Translations under genes and position numbers: made by a program
Shown: positions 33,467 through 41,826 of the stretch, piece by piece
Numbering within the stretch: the stretch's first letter is position 1
How the letters are laid out: the number at the start of each line of letters is the position of its first letter
The notes under the pieces: model-generated
Database searches by the model: none
The model's input: the letters and a program-made list of their open reading frames with translations, nothing else
What the model was told of the DNA's origin: nothing
NCBI GenBank assembly: GCA_020630575.1
Contig: JAHDBD010000001.1
Coordinates: forward strand, 248,001-312,000
Source: Bernardetia sp.
GTDB lineage: Bacteria; Bacteroidota; Bacteroidia; Cytophagales; Bernardetiaceae
DNA: 64,000 nt
Reading direction: 5' to 3'

Positions 33467-34930
33467 TCAGAATTTATAAAAAACTCCTAGATGCAGATTT
33501 ATTTGATAAAAACGCATTTGCCAAATTGTATTTTTATCTCCAACTGAATTAGGCAAATATTTCAATGAGCTTTCTCCAAAAATCCCCCAATGATTAGTTA
33601 GTTGATAATGACTTTGATGGAAACCTGCAAAGAATGGAATTATCTGTTTTGCACTTGGAAATTGAGCTGTATTTTCATAAATCTCATAATTGGTAGTTTC
33701 ATTTGTAAGTAACAAAAGTCCTGTTTTTACTCCTATTTGATGTTTCCATTTTTTAGATTGGAATAAAGAATAAGACATTCCCAAATCTACTTTAAAATAA
33801 GTGCTTTCATAATTTATAGTTTGTGTTTGTAGGCTATCTCTATTTCCATAAATAGGCTGTATAGATACATGATTTGTAGAAATTTTGGTGGCTATATAGT
33901 TAGTTGGTGGAGAATAATAATTTCCTCCAAATTGATGCTTCACTGTATTTTTCCATTTCAAAATACCTATATCAGTATGTAAATTCCATTTTTGAGATAA
34001 TTTTCTTTCTGCCATAAAACCAAATGTAAGACTCTGACGCTCACTGAGAGTTTGTTTTTCATTAAGCATTTTTACATAATGTTTGTCATTTGGATTTGCT
34101 GTAAAATGTTTGTACGTCATTCCGAAGCCTGTATAAGATGCAATTTTCCATTTTGAAACCATACTTGATTCTTTGTTTAAACTATCTTTTTTATTATCAT
34201 TTGATACAATTTTGATAGAGTCTATTTGCATTTCAAAAAATGGATCTGCATTTATTTTGATTTCTCCAAGAGACTTTTTTTCTAATACAAATATCATTTT
34301 TTTGTCCTCTTGAGTAACGGCAGTCATTTCTGATTGTGTTTCTTGCAAATTTTCTTGGCTTAGGTTCACTACCTCGTTATTTTCATCATCATTATTTAAG
34401 TCAGTTGTCAAAACAATATTGCTGCTGATGTTTTCTTGTGTAATTGCTTTTTGAGAAAAGTGAGAAGATTTTGTAATAACTTTAGATGAAGTAGTTTGAT
34501 TTGATAATGATTTTTTTGTATTAGATATAGAATTATTAATCTGATTTTCTGATAAATTAGACTTTGTGTTTTTATTTATATCAGACTGAATGGTTGAGTT
34601 TTCTGTGGGAAAATTAGTATCTGATTTTTCTATATCAGAAGTTTTGTTTGGTTCTTTTTCTGCTCTTTGGTTTGTAGTATTGAAAGCAAAGTCGGAAGAA
34701 TATATATCATTTTCAGATGAAATAAAATAAAATCCAATGCAAAGACTTGAAATTAAAATCAAACTTAAAGCTAAAAACCAGTAGAGAAATTTTGGTTTTG
34801 AAGGTTTATCTAATTGCTCCGAAATTTTGTCCCAGCCATCAAGAGGAGGTAGAGATTCCCATTCATTGAGCTTGGAAAAGCTGTTTTTCCATTCAGAATC
34901 ATTTTGAGAGTTGTGTATATTGTTTTCCAT
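33467..34930 (-). CDS. Inner-membrane anti-sigma-like N-terminus joined to an outer-membrane barrel domain
   Basis: Likely regulates the ECF sigma factor encoded 15 bases upstream. In 487 aa, the first 48 residues are cytoplasmic (SEWKNSFSKLNEWESLPPL, then DGWDKISEQLDK), resembling the short sigma-binding parts of Bacteroidota proteins of this kind. One transmembrane helix follows (49-70, FLYWFLALSLILISSLCIGF). Residues 75-245 are a long Ser/Asn/Thr-rich linker with a very low-complexity look. The final 230 or so residues alternate in beta-strands (SYTGFGMTYKHF, SLTFGFMAERKLSQKW, KVDLGMSYSLFQSKKWKHQI) and end in INLHLGVFYKF with terminal F. So one chain would span cytoplasm, inner membrane, periplasm and outer membrane. 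The mechanism is inferred; the architecture is seen. Confidence 0.72.
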   Translation of the reverse strand: MENNIHNSQNDSEWKNSFSKLNEWESLPPLDGWDKISEQLDKPSKPKFLYWFLALSLILISSLCIGFYFISSENDIYSSDFAFNTTNQRAEKEPNKTSDIEKSDTNFPTENSTIQSDINKNTKSNLSENQINNSISNTKKSLSNQTTSSKVITKSSHFSQKAITQENISSNIVLTTDLNNDDENNEVVNLSQENLQETQSEMTAVTQEDKKMIFVLEKKSLGEIKINADPFFEMQIDSIKIVSNDNKKDSLNKESSMVSKWKIASYTGFGMTYKHFTANPNDKHYVKMLNEKQTLSERQSLTFGFMAERKLSQKWNLHTDIGILKWKNTVKHQFGGNYYSPPTNYIATKISTNHVSIQPIYGNRDSLQTQTINYESTYFKVDLGMSYSLFQSKKWKHQIGVKTGLLLLTNETTNYEIYENTAQFPSAKQIIPFFAGFHQSHYQLTNHWGIFGESSLKYLPNSVGDKNTIWQMRFYQINLHLGVFYKF

Positions 34931-34945
34931 AAAACAAAAATGTTT

Positions 34946-35494
34946 TTAGCGTATATATTGAGTGATTTTATAGTTAGTTGCCAACATTTTTCGTAATGTT
35001 TGTTTGGCTTTTGTAAGCTGTGAACGTGAAGTGCTTTCTGATATGCCTAATAATTTGGCAATATCTTCATGTTTGTATCCTTCTATGATATACAAATTGA
35101 ATACTATTTGATAGCCTTGAGGTAATTCTCTAATTAAACTGATAAGTTCTTCAGCAGAAAGCATATCAAGCGCAGTATCTTGTGTGTCAGACTCGTAGAT
35201 AAGTGCTTCATCAGAGAGATGTCCAAAGTGCTTTTTTTGCTTATGATAAATATCAATGGCTTTATGTACAGCTACTTGTCTTATCCAACCTCCAAGAGCT
35301 TCAAATTTTTTGACTTGATTGATTTTCTTAAAAACAATTAGAAAAACTTCTTGCAGCATGTCTTCAGCTTCTTCCCTGCTTTTAGCATAACGCATACAAG
35401 TTGTCATTACCTTTCCTGCATAAAGCCTATATAGAGCTTCTTGAGCAGGACGAGAACCTTTCAAACAACCTGAAAATATTTCTTTCTCTGACAT
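34946..35494 (-). CDS. ECF-type sigma-70 factor
   Basis: Group IV sigma factor that directs RNA polymerase to a stress or envelope regulon. In 182 aa the region 2 pattern is LYRLYAGKVMTTCMRYAKSR, then EEAEDMLQEVFLIVFKKINQ; region 4 is ELPQGYQIVFNLYIIEGYKH, then EDIAKLLGISESTSRSQLTK and AKQTLRKML. Both regions are complete; length is typical of SigZ/RpoE-like factors. It is transcribed before the anti-sigma-like barrel gene with only 15 bases between, so they form an operon, and the lipoprotein gene 110 bases upstream may be part of the same unit or a target. Confidence 0.93.
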   Translation of the reverse strand: MSEKEIFSGCLKGSRPAQEALYRLYAGKVMTTCMRYAKSREEAEDMLQEVFLIVFKKINQVKKFEALGGWIRQVAVHKAIDIYHKQKKHFGHLSDEALIYESDTQDTALDMLSAEELISLIRELPQGYQIVFNLYIIEGYKHEDIAKLLGISESTSRSQLTKAKQTLRKMLATNYKITQYIR

Positions 35495-35558
35495 AGATAT
35501 TGAATAGTATTTGCTATATAATGGTAAGCTAGAACATCAAACCATTACAAACGACAAT

Positions 35559-35583
35559 AACAGCACTACAAAGTAATGCTGTT
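35559..35583 (-). repeat. Inverted repeat after the lipoprotein gene
   Basis: AACAGCA and TGCTGTT extend by CTA/TAA to a roughly 10-bp stem. It lies just past the stop of the lipoprotein gene (minus strand) but lacks a T-run in that direction, so termination is only weakly supported. Confidence 0.4.
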
Positions 35584-35604
35584 TTGATTGAGATAATATT
35601 TTAT

Positions 35605-36759
35605 TTACTGCCTAATAATGATTTCGGCTGTCTGTTCTTGGTCAGTTATTCGATTTCTAAATGTATAGTAAAACCTTAATTCAGGAGTTTGTTGTAAAGG
35701 AGGTGTAGGTACAAAAAATACAGGGTTATAATTACCTTCAAAAATTTGTACTCCTCCTACAATCCCATTCCAATCTACTGTCAAATCCCACTCAGAAGGA
35801 TTACATAAATAATCATTTTCTATATAAGGAACATAAACATATAACTCCCCTTCTATAAACTCATTATTAAGACTGTCTTCTACCCAATAAGTGTTGTAAA
35901 GAGGTTGTATTGTAGTGCTGTCAGTATTTATAGAGTCATTAATGTATGTTGCATTAACGGCATCTTGAGCTATAAAATTTGGTAAATCTTCTAAACTATA
36001 AATGTCATCAGCAAGAAATATACAAGTTGTATCTCCTTCTCCAGTAGAATCTATGTCTGCTAATACCTCAAAAGTAATAGTACTTGTGAACACACGGTTA
36101 TCATCTGTATAAACAGTATACAAACACTCTTGAAAACCTGTAAAGTTGGTAGGAGGTGTATAGGTTAAGTATCTATTGCTAGAGTAAAATACAAAATCTA
36201 CTGTTTGATTTGGATTGCGTAAATCTTGGTTATCTACTTCAATAGATGTGATTTGTATAGTACTGCTATCTCCTCCCAAGCTATCATACATGCACTCAAA
36301 GTCATTATTTAAAAAATAAGCATCGATAGATGTATTTTCTGTTGTTACATAATAATCTGATTTAGTTTCACAGCCAGTAGAGTCTGGATTATATTCAATT
36401 TTGAGAATTCCGTCTTGTCCATTGATTTGGTAGCCAAATTGGTCACTTCTAGGGTTATTTCTCTCATTAGCTTTGTATAATACAATGCCTTCTTTTATGA
36501 TTGAGACACTACCAAAACTAGGAGGAGTTGTAAGTTTTAAGTCACTTAGTTTGGATATACCAAGAACACGAGGTAAATCTATTGTATAAGAAGATAAGTC
36601 TGAACCAGTATAGATTTTTTTCTCTTTATCAATTTCTTGAGGTTTGTCTTCTGGTAAGATGTCATCTTTAGAAGTATCACAAGAACTGATAAGTGTTATA
36701 CTTAAAAATAATAAAGCTACTAAAGAGAGCTTTGAATGAATTTTTCTGAATGTTTGCAT
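35605..36759 (-). CDS. Secreted lipoprotein with Ig/cadherin-like repeats
   Basis: A 384-aa exported lipoprotein. The signal ends in a lipobox (LLFLSITLISSC, Cys near residue 27), followed by an acidic region DTSKDDILPEDKPQEIDKEK. The body is beta-rich with many Asp/Asn/Thr, as in bacterial Ig-like or cadherin-like modules (TIQITSIEVDNQDLRNPNQT, then TYTPPTNFTGFQECLYTVYT, where TPPTNFTGFQ matches the Y-T-P-x-F-x-G consensus of such repeats). The C-terminal half has three further beta segments and ends in TAEIIIRQ. Probably anchored in the outer membrane and surface-exposed. It precedes the sigma gene on the same strand by 110 bases. No enzymatic motif is seen. Confidence 0.7.
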   Translation of the reverse strand: MQTFRKIHSKLSLVALLFLSITLISSCDTSKDDILPEDKPQEIDKEKKIYTGSDLSSYTIDLPRVLGISKLSDLKLTTPPSFGSVSIIKEGIVLYKANERNNPRSDQFGYQINGQDGILKIEYNPDSTGCETKSDYYVTTENTSIDAYFLNNDFECMYDSLGGDSSTIQITSIEVDNQDLRNPNQTVDFVFYSSNRYLTYTPPTNFTGFQECLYTVYTDDNRVFTSTITFEVLADIDSTGEGDTTCIFLADDIYSLEDLPNFIAQDAVNATYINDSINTDSTTIQPLYNTYWVEDSLNNEFIEGELYVYVPYIENDYLCNPSEWDLTVDWNGIVGGVQIFEGNYNPVFFVPTPPLQQTPELRFYYTFRNRITDQEQTAEIIIRQ

Positions 36760-37023
36760 AATTTAAAAAATTAAAAGGTTTGATATTCTATCTATAAAGA
36801 GTGAACTTTCTATAATTATGCTGCTTAATGCTCCATTATTTTTTAAGTTATTTTTCAATATACAATCCTTATAATGATTTAAGGTGTTGATTTTTAATAA
36901 GTTAGGTTGTTTTTTGAAGATGTGTTTTTTTACGTAAAATAAAATTAAAGTTATTTTTTATAGTAATTTTGAAACAGAATATAGACCTTTGTAAGAAGTA
37001 TATCACAAAATAATTAGCAGAAA

Positions 37024-38733
37024 ATGGCAAAGAAAAAATCTAAGGCAAAAATAATTTCTAATAAAGAAACTCAACCTGTTTCAAATCTAAATTCAAAAAA
37101 AACAACTCAAAACAGACAAACAGAAGCTATAATAGACGATAGTAATGTTCTTTTTTCTCCTATTTCTACAAAACTAGCTCTTATTCTAACGCTTGTTGCA
37201 GCGTGTCTGTATTTTGCCTTTTCGTTTGTTTCAGAAGGATTTTATCAGCAAGATGAAGCTGTTCATTATGTTTCTATGAAGCGTTTTTGGTTTAATCCAA
37301 ACCGAATTCTTAGCAACTGGGAAAAACCTGGGTTTAAACTCGTTTATGCCTTGCCTTCACTTTTGGGTGTTCATTTTGTTACTTTTTTTAATTGTCTTTT
37401 GGCTGCTTTTTCTGGGTTCTTTGCCTTCAAATTAGCTCAAAAAATTAATGTCAAGATTCCTGCTTTGGCTCTTATTTTCTTGCTTACTCAACCATTTTGG
37501 ATTGGTCTTTCTTTTCGTAATTACTCTGAACTGTTGGCTGCCTTTATTTTGATTTTGGCTGTTTATCTCAATGAAGATAAAAAATATGCGTTTGCTGCTT
37601 TGGCTGCTTCTTATATCGTCTTTATCCGACAAGAATTTTATCCCTTTTTGGCTCTTTATTTTTTCTTTTTGCTTTACAAAAAACAATGGCTTCCTGCTCT
37701 TCTGACAGGAGTTTTTCCTCTCATACATAATTTTTGGGGTTTTACTATTACAGGAGATTTTCTATATCTGCTCAATCAAGTTTTGAAAACCAGTAGTGAA
37801 ATAGGTGACCAATATCCAAGACAGGGTTTTGAACATTACTTCTTGATGTCTGCAACTGTTTATGGTGGAATTGTGATTACGTTGATAGTTGCTTATTTTA
37901 CTTTAAAAGCATTTCAAAAGAAAATACCACATATTACAGTAGCCATTTTACCAACACTTTACTTTTTAATGTATTGTGTTTTTAATATTCAATCTGTTCC
38001 AATTGGTCCTGCAACGGCTGGAAATTTGCGTTATTTGATTATTGTAGCACCTCTTTTTAGTGTTTTGGCTGCCTTGGCTGTGGAAGAATACAGAAATACG
38101 AAAGATGCATGGAAAGTGATTTATTCGCTTATTCCGATGGCTCTTTTGGTAGGAATTTATATGACTTATCCTGATAATCAGATTATGCTTTTGGATGCTG
38201 ATTATGCTGCACGAATGGCACAAGCAGGAAGAGAGTTCCAAGTAGAACGCTATTTCGCACCTTTAATCGCTGTAGTGGGAGCGATTATCATTCTAATTAT
38301 TGGACTTTCATTTTCTCAAGTAAGAATTGCTTTTGCTGTTTTTGCAATTTTTATGGCACTCATTACCCTCAAACCAAAACCACTTTCTGAAGAAGATTCG
38401 AATGTAAAAAGTATGGCAAAATGGTATGAGAATTTTACTGAACAATATGGACAAACACCTATTTTGGTCAATCATCAGCTTTTCTATTATTACTTAGATG
38501 AAATACCTGAAAGTTTTGATATTACGCCAAAATCAATAGACTCTACGACGGTTGCAGAGCTTCCAAAAAATGGTCTTATCTTTTGGGATTCTCATTATTC
38601 ATATCGTCCAGAGCAAAATAAAGCCATGCTTAATTATAAATTCTTCTTAGAAAACCCTCAAAAGTTTGATAAAATACAAGAATTTTGGGCAAATGATAGA
38701 AGCTTTGTAGGATTTGTTTTTCGTAAGAAGTAG
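37024..38733 (+). CDS. Multi-span membrane glycosyltransferase (ArnT/GT39-like C superfamily)
   Basis: Likely transfers a sugar from a polyprenyl-phosphate donor on the periplasmic side of the inner membrane. The 569-aa protein has a basic cytoplasmic N-terminus of about 45 residues, then roughly ten transmembrane helices between 50 and 455, and a soluble C-terminal domain of about 110 residues. The first extracytoplasmic loop has QQDEAVHYVSMKRFWFNPNR, where the DE pair is in the place of the catalytic acid of GT-C enzymes. FRNYSELLAAFILI and FIRQEFYPFLALYFF are typical of the PMT/DUF2029-like group. Acceptor and donor are unknown. It is single, followed 32 bases later by a lipoprotein gene on the same strand. 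Confidence 0.72.
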   Translation: MAKKKSKAKIISNKETQPVSNLNSKKTTQNRQTEAIIDDSNVLFSPISTKLALILTLVAACLYFAFSFVSEGFYQQDEAVHYVSMKRFWFNPNRILSNWEKPGFKLVYALPSLLGVHFVTFFNCLLAAFSGFFAFKLAQKINVKIPALALIFLLTQPFWIGLSFRNYSELLAAFILILAVYLNEDKKYAFAALAASYIVFIRQEFYPFLALYFFFLLYKKQWLPALLTGVFPLIHNFWGFTITGDFLYLLNQVLKTSSEIGDQYPRQGFEHYFLMSATVYGGIVITLIVAYFTLKAFQKKIPHITVAILPTLYFLMYCVFNIQSVPIGPATAGNLRYLIIVAPLFSVLAALAVEEYRNTKDAWKVIYSLIPMALLVGIYMTYPDNQIMLLDADYAARMAQAGREFQVERYFAPLIAVVGAIIILIIGLSFSQVRIAFAVFAIFMALITLKPKPLSEEDSNVKSMAKWYENFTEQYGQTPILVNHQLFYYYLDEIPESFDITPKSIDSTTVAELPKNGLIFWDSHYSYRPEQNKAMLNYKFFLENPQKFDKIQEFWANDRSFVGFVFRKK

Positions 38734-38765
38734 TTTGATATAGTAATTTATAAATAATCAGTATT

Positions 38766-39548
38766 ATGAAGTATTCGTGCATCATATTGACTATTTTTTT
38801 GTTGTCTTGTTCTACTACAGTTCAAAAAAATGAGTGGAAGGAAAAGAAGGTTTTTTTATCTGATTCTGTGTTTTTAGATGATGACTTTCAAAAAAATGAG
38901 TTTGCAAAATATGAAGGACTTTGGTCATGTGTGCGTGAGGAAAGAAATAGTGATGGAGAAGTTGTATTCCCCAAATATTGTGATTTACTTCTCTCTGATA
39001 GAAAAGCGTGGAGATTAGATTATCCGTGTAGCTGGACAATGCAAAATTATTTTGAAGATGTTTATCTTAAAAATGATTCAATATTCTTCAGTACAAAAGA
39101 CAGATTATACATTGAGAGAAAAAAGATACAGATTAAAAATGATACTCTTGTGATTTTTGGTGCTGAAAATTATGATGAATCAAAATACTATGTTAGAAAA
39201 GCCTATGATTCATTAACGTTGTCTAACTTGAAATTAAAAGGTTTTAATGAAAAATGTATTTTAGGCAAGTGGGAATTAAAAATTATAGGAGATGGAGCTT
39301 CTCAAACTTGGGTTATTTCTGATGGGTTTCTTGATCATGTGCCAAGGAATATCAATTTTAGCTTAAAAGAGTTTACTATGAAAGATGGTTATCTTCTCAA
39401 TACTAAGAATCAACAAACAAGATTTAAAATTCTTCAATTTGACCGTTCATATTCTAATTACTATGGAGAAGAGACGTTCTTAACAGTAAAGGAACTTCAA
39501 GAAATAGATGGAGTTGAATATCACTACGATTATGATAAAATAAAGTAG
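38766..39548 (+). CDS. Lipoprotein of unknown function
   Basis: A 260-aa exported lipoprotein: signal residues 1-14 end in ILTIFLLSC with the lipidated Cys at residue 15. The mature part has two similar-looking beta segments (YEGLWSCVREERNSDGEVVF and CILGKWELKIIGDGASQTWV), each opening with a W and followed by a strand-rich stretch, so it may hold two lipocalin-like or TPM-like units. I recognise no family. It lies 32 bases after the membrane glycosyltransferase and may be co-transcribed. The 3' neighbour is convergent. Confidence 0.65.
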   Translation: MKYSCIILTIFLLSCSTTVQKNEWKEKKVFLSDSVFLDDDFQKNEFAKYEGLWSCVREERNSDGEVVFPKYCDLLLSDRKAWRLDYPCSWTMQNYFEDVYLKNDSIFFSTKDRLYIERKKIQIKNDTLVIFGAENYDESKYYVRKAYDSLTLSNLKLKGFNEKCILGKWELKIIGDGASQTWVISDGFLDHVPRNINFSLKEFTMKDGYLLNTKNQQTRFKILQFDRSYSNYYGEETFLTVKELQEIDGVEYHYDYDKIK

Positions 39549-39592
39549 GTAGTTGTTGTCTTCACTTGTCATTTCTTTGCAAAAATATAAGA

Positions 39593-40405
39593 TTAATCGT
39601 CTAATAATTCATTTATAGCTTCAATATATTTTTGAGGAATTAGAATAGGACACATAATATGTTCTCCTGTATAAATCAAAGATTGATTTGGAGCTGTACA
39701 GTTTTGTTTGACTTGTTGATAGTGCTTAAATGGAACGACTTTGTCTTCTTTAGAATGGATAAATAATACTTTAATTTTTTCTAAAGATTTTATATCTTCC
39801 TTTGAATTATATGGAATTTTGAGTGTTTTTTTGATAAAATTGTGTCTTTCTTTGGTAACATAAGAAAGTGCAATATCTGTTATTGAGCTGATGCCACTAT
39901 CTAGTATAAGCCCTGAGATTTTAGACTCATTTTCTTTAGCGATATAAGTTGCAATCTGACTTCCTATTGACACTCCACAGATAATAATTTTTTGTGATTT
40001 AAGGCTTTTTTGTTTTAAAGCAAAGTCAAAAAATACTTTTCCATCCGAAAGTATATTTAGATGTGTAGGTGTTCCTGTTGATTTGCCGTATCCTCTAAAA
40101 TCCACCATAAATACTTGAAAACCACTTTCTAAAAGTGGTTCTACGTATTTTATATAATTGGAAACATTGCCACCGTTTCCATGAAAATAGAGTAGGGTTG
40201 CTTTAACTTTTTCCTGTTTTGGATACAACAAATAAGAGGTAATGGTATCTTGTTCTACTTGATGAAAGAATTTATCATGCTTTATAGAATCAAAATCTAT
40301 CCAATCTTTGTTTGGAAAATAAAATTTTTCATCCATCTGAGCATAAATAGATGCACTCAAAAAGAGGAAGACAATAAGAAAAGTGCAAGTTTTAAAGCAA
40401 TTCAT
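39593..40405 (-). CDS. Exported alpha/beta hydrolase
   Basis: A secreted alpha/beta-hydrolase of the BEM46/prolyl-oligopeptidase-like type; the substrate is not known. In 270 aa a signal peptide (1-22, ending SASIYAQ) is followed by the oxyanion-hole motif LLYFHGNGGNVSNY, FMVDFRGYGKSTGTPT, the nucleophile elbow GVSIGS (pattern GxSxG), the acid D in FIHSKEDKVVPFKHY and the histidine in YTGEHIMC. The whole triad is visible. It shares strand and a 22-base gap with the upstream secreted protein gene, so the two are likely co-transcribed. Confidence 0.85.
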   Translation of the reverse strand: MNCFKTCTFLIVFLFLSASIYAQMDEKFYFPNKDWIDFDSIKHDKFFHQVEQDTITSYLLYPKQEKVKATLLYFHGNGGNVSNYIKYVEPLLESGFQVFMVDFRGYGKSTGTPTHLNILSDGKVFFDFALKQKSLKSQKIIICGVSIGSQIATYIAKENESKISGLILDSGISSITDIALSYVTKERHNFIKKTLKIPYNSKEDIKSLEKIKVLFIHSKEDKVVPFKHYQQVKQNCTAPNQSLIYTGEHIMCPILIPQKYIEAINELLDD

Positions 40406-40427
40406 TTAAAAACAATTTTATTCCCAA

Positions 40428-41252
40428 TCACATCACATCAACAATTTTAGCATATACATCGTCCCATAAAAAAGCTTTTATTTCTCCTGTGTGTAGTCTC
40501 AAAATAAGTAAGTTGTATTTGTCTGTATGGTCGCCAATTCCTAAACGGTAACCTGTTGCTCGTGTATTAGGAGGAAAACCAAATTTTTGGCAGTTTGGAA
40601 GAACTGTTCCAAGTGCAACAGAGTTAAAATCAGGCATTCTAGAGCTATAAAAAATATTTTCTTTTAGTGTATTTATTAAATCTGGATTATTGAATTTCAA
40701 TGTTTCTTTATCATACATATCTTCTGGATCAGTATTCAATAAATTTTTTATAGCTGAATCAGAACGTCGTTTTCGTTCTTCTTTCGCATTAATTTCTGCA
40801 AAAGCCATAGCTATACGCATTTTATTCATGAGTTCATTTTCTCCTTTCAAGTCTTCTTCCGTTGCACCATAAGCTGACCTCCAACGGATATTCAGACGTA
40901 AATGAGCACGAATATCTTTGATGGCTAAAAAACGTTGTTCTAATTCATTAGGTTCAAAATTACTAACATTTGCAGCAGTTACAGCATAAGGTGCGTATTC
41001 AGATTCAAGTTGTGCTAAACTTTTAGTAGGGCGAATGAGCTTACGAGTAGAGTCTGTTGGCGAAATGGTAGAGTCTGCAATTACAATTGCTTCATTCAAA
41101 TCTTGTACATCTATTATTGAATCTTGCTCATAATTATCTTCTGTAATTACAATTTCTAAATTAGTAGAATCATTTTGAGCAAAAGCAAAATTAATGACGA
41201 AAAGAAATGTAAAGAAGAATAAAAAAGTTGTTTTGAGAATAAAAGTTTTCAT
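40428..41252 (-). CDS. Secreted protein of unknown function
   Basis: A 274-aa secreted protein with signal peptide 1-25 (ending INFAFAQ). An acidic segment (ITEDNYEQDSIIDVQDLNEA) is followed by a helical charged middle (QLESEYAPYAVTAANVSNFE, RHLRLNIRW-like, KAEERKR-like) and a beta-rich end (YRLGIGDHTDKYNLLILRLH, then TGEIKAFLWDDVYAKIVDVM). No family recognised, no enzyme motif seen. It is transcribed with the alpha/beta hydrolase (22-base gap), which suggests a shared envelope role. Confidence 0.6.
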   Translation of the reverse strand: MKTFILKTTFLFFFTFLFVINFAFAQNDSTNLEIVITEDNYEQDSIIDVQDLNEAIVIADSTISPTDSTRKLIRPTKSLAQLESEYAPYAVTAANVSNFEPNELEQRFLAIKDIRAHLRLNIRWRSAYGATEEDLKGENELMNKMRIAMAFAEINAKEERKRRSDSAIKNLLNTDPEDMYDKETLKFNNPDLINTLKENIFYSSRMPDFNSVALGTVLPNCQKFGFPPNTRATGYRLGIGDHTDKYNLLILRLHTGEIKAFLWDDVYAKIVDVM

Positions 41253-41826
41253 TTTGGTTGAAATAGTAAGTAGTATCTAAAACAACCTTACTAGGTCTTT
41301 TAGAAATTGGATAGGTGTTTATTAAAAAAAATACGTCTAATTTTGAACAGATATTCTAAAAATAATAGTATTTTGACTTTTTAGTAATAGGAGTTAATTA
41401 AGATAGTCATTTGAATAAATTACAATCGTAATTGGCTTCACTGCTTTGGTAGTTCATAATTTTTCCTAATTCAACAGCCGAAAATATAAACTAGCAGTTT
41501 ATATGAATATAACTATTATTTATCAGATTTTTTACCTAATACAAAATTAGTTTTATACATTTAACAATGTAAATACAAATTTAGTGTTTTTATCTATATC
41601 TAAATTTGTAATAGATTTGTTAAGACAAATTTAATGCAAACTAAGTTACTAGAAAAAATAAATGACATTATCAAAAACTTCTAAAATCACTTTATCGTTC
41701 TATAACTCTTATCACACTCAAACATTGCACTCTAAAATCTAAATTCAATATAAAATTACTTTATCTTAATTAAAAAAAGAAATTGTATTTTTGCAATCTT
41801 ATTTTACCTTTTCTCTCTACTATCTT
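41253..41826. other. Long intergenic region upstream of the DUF5686 gene
   Basis: No gene seen. The TATTTTTG box at 41786-41793 is the probable promoter of the DUF5686 gene and overlaps an in-frame TTG that would otherwise look like its start. Otherwise the region is AT-rich with no strong repeat. Confidence 0.5.
41786..41793 (+). promoter_or_regulatory. -7 promoter box overlapping the false TTG start
   Basis: TATTTTTG fits TAnnTTTG. Transcription from it would begin near 41800, so translation must start at the ATG at 41827. Confidence 0.5.
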
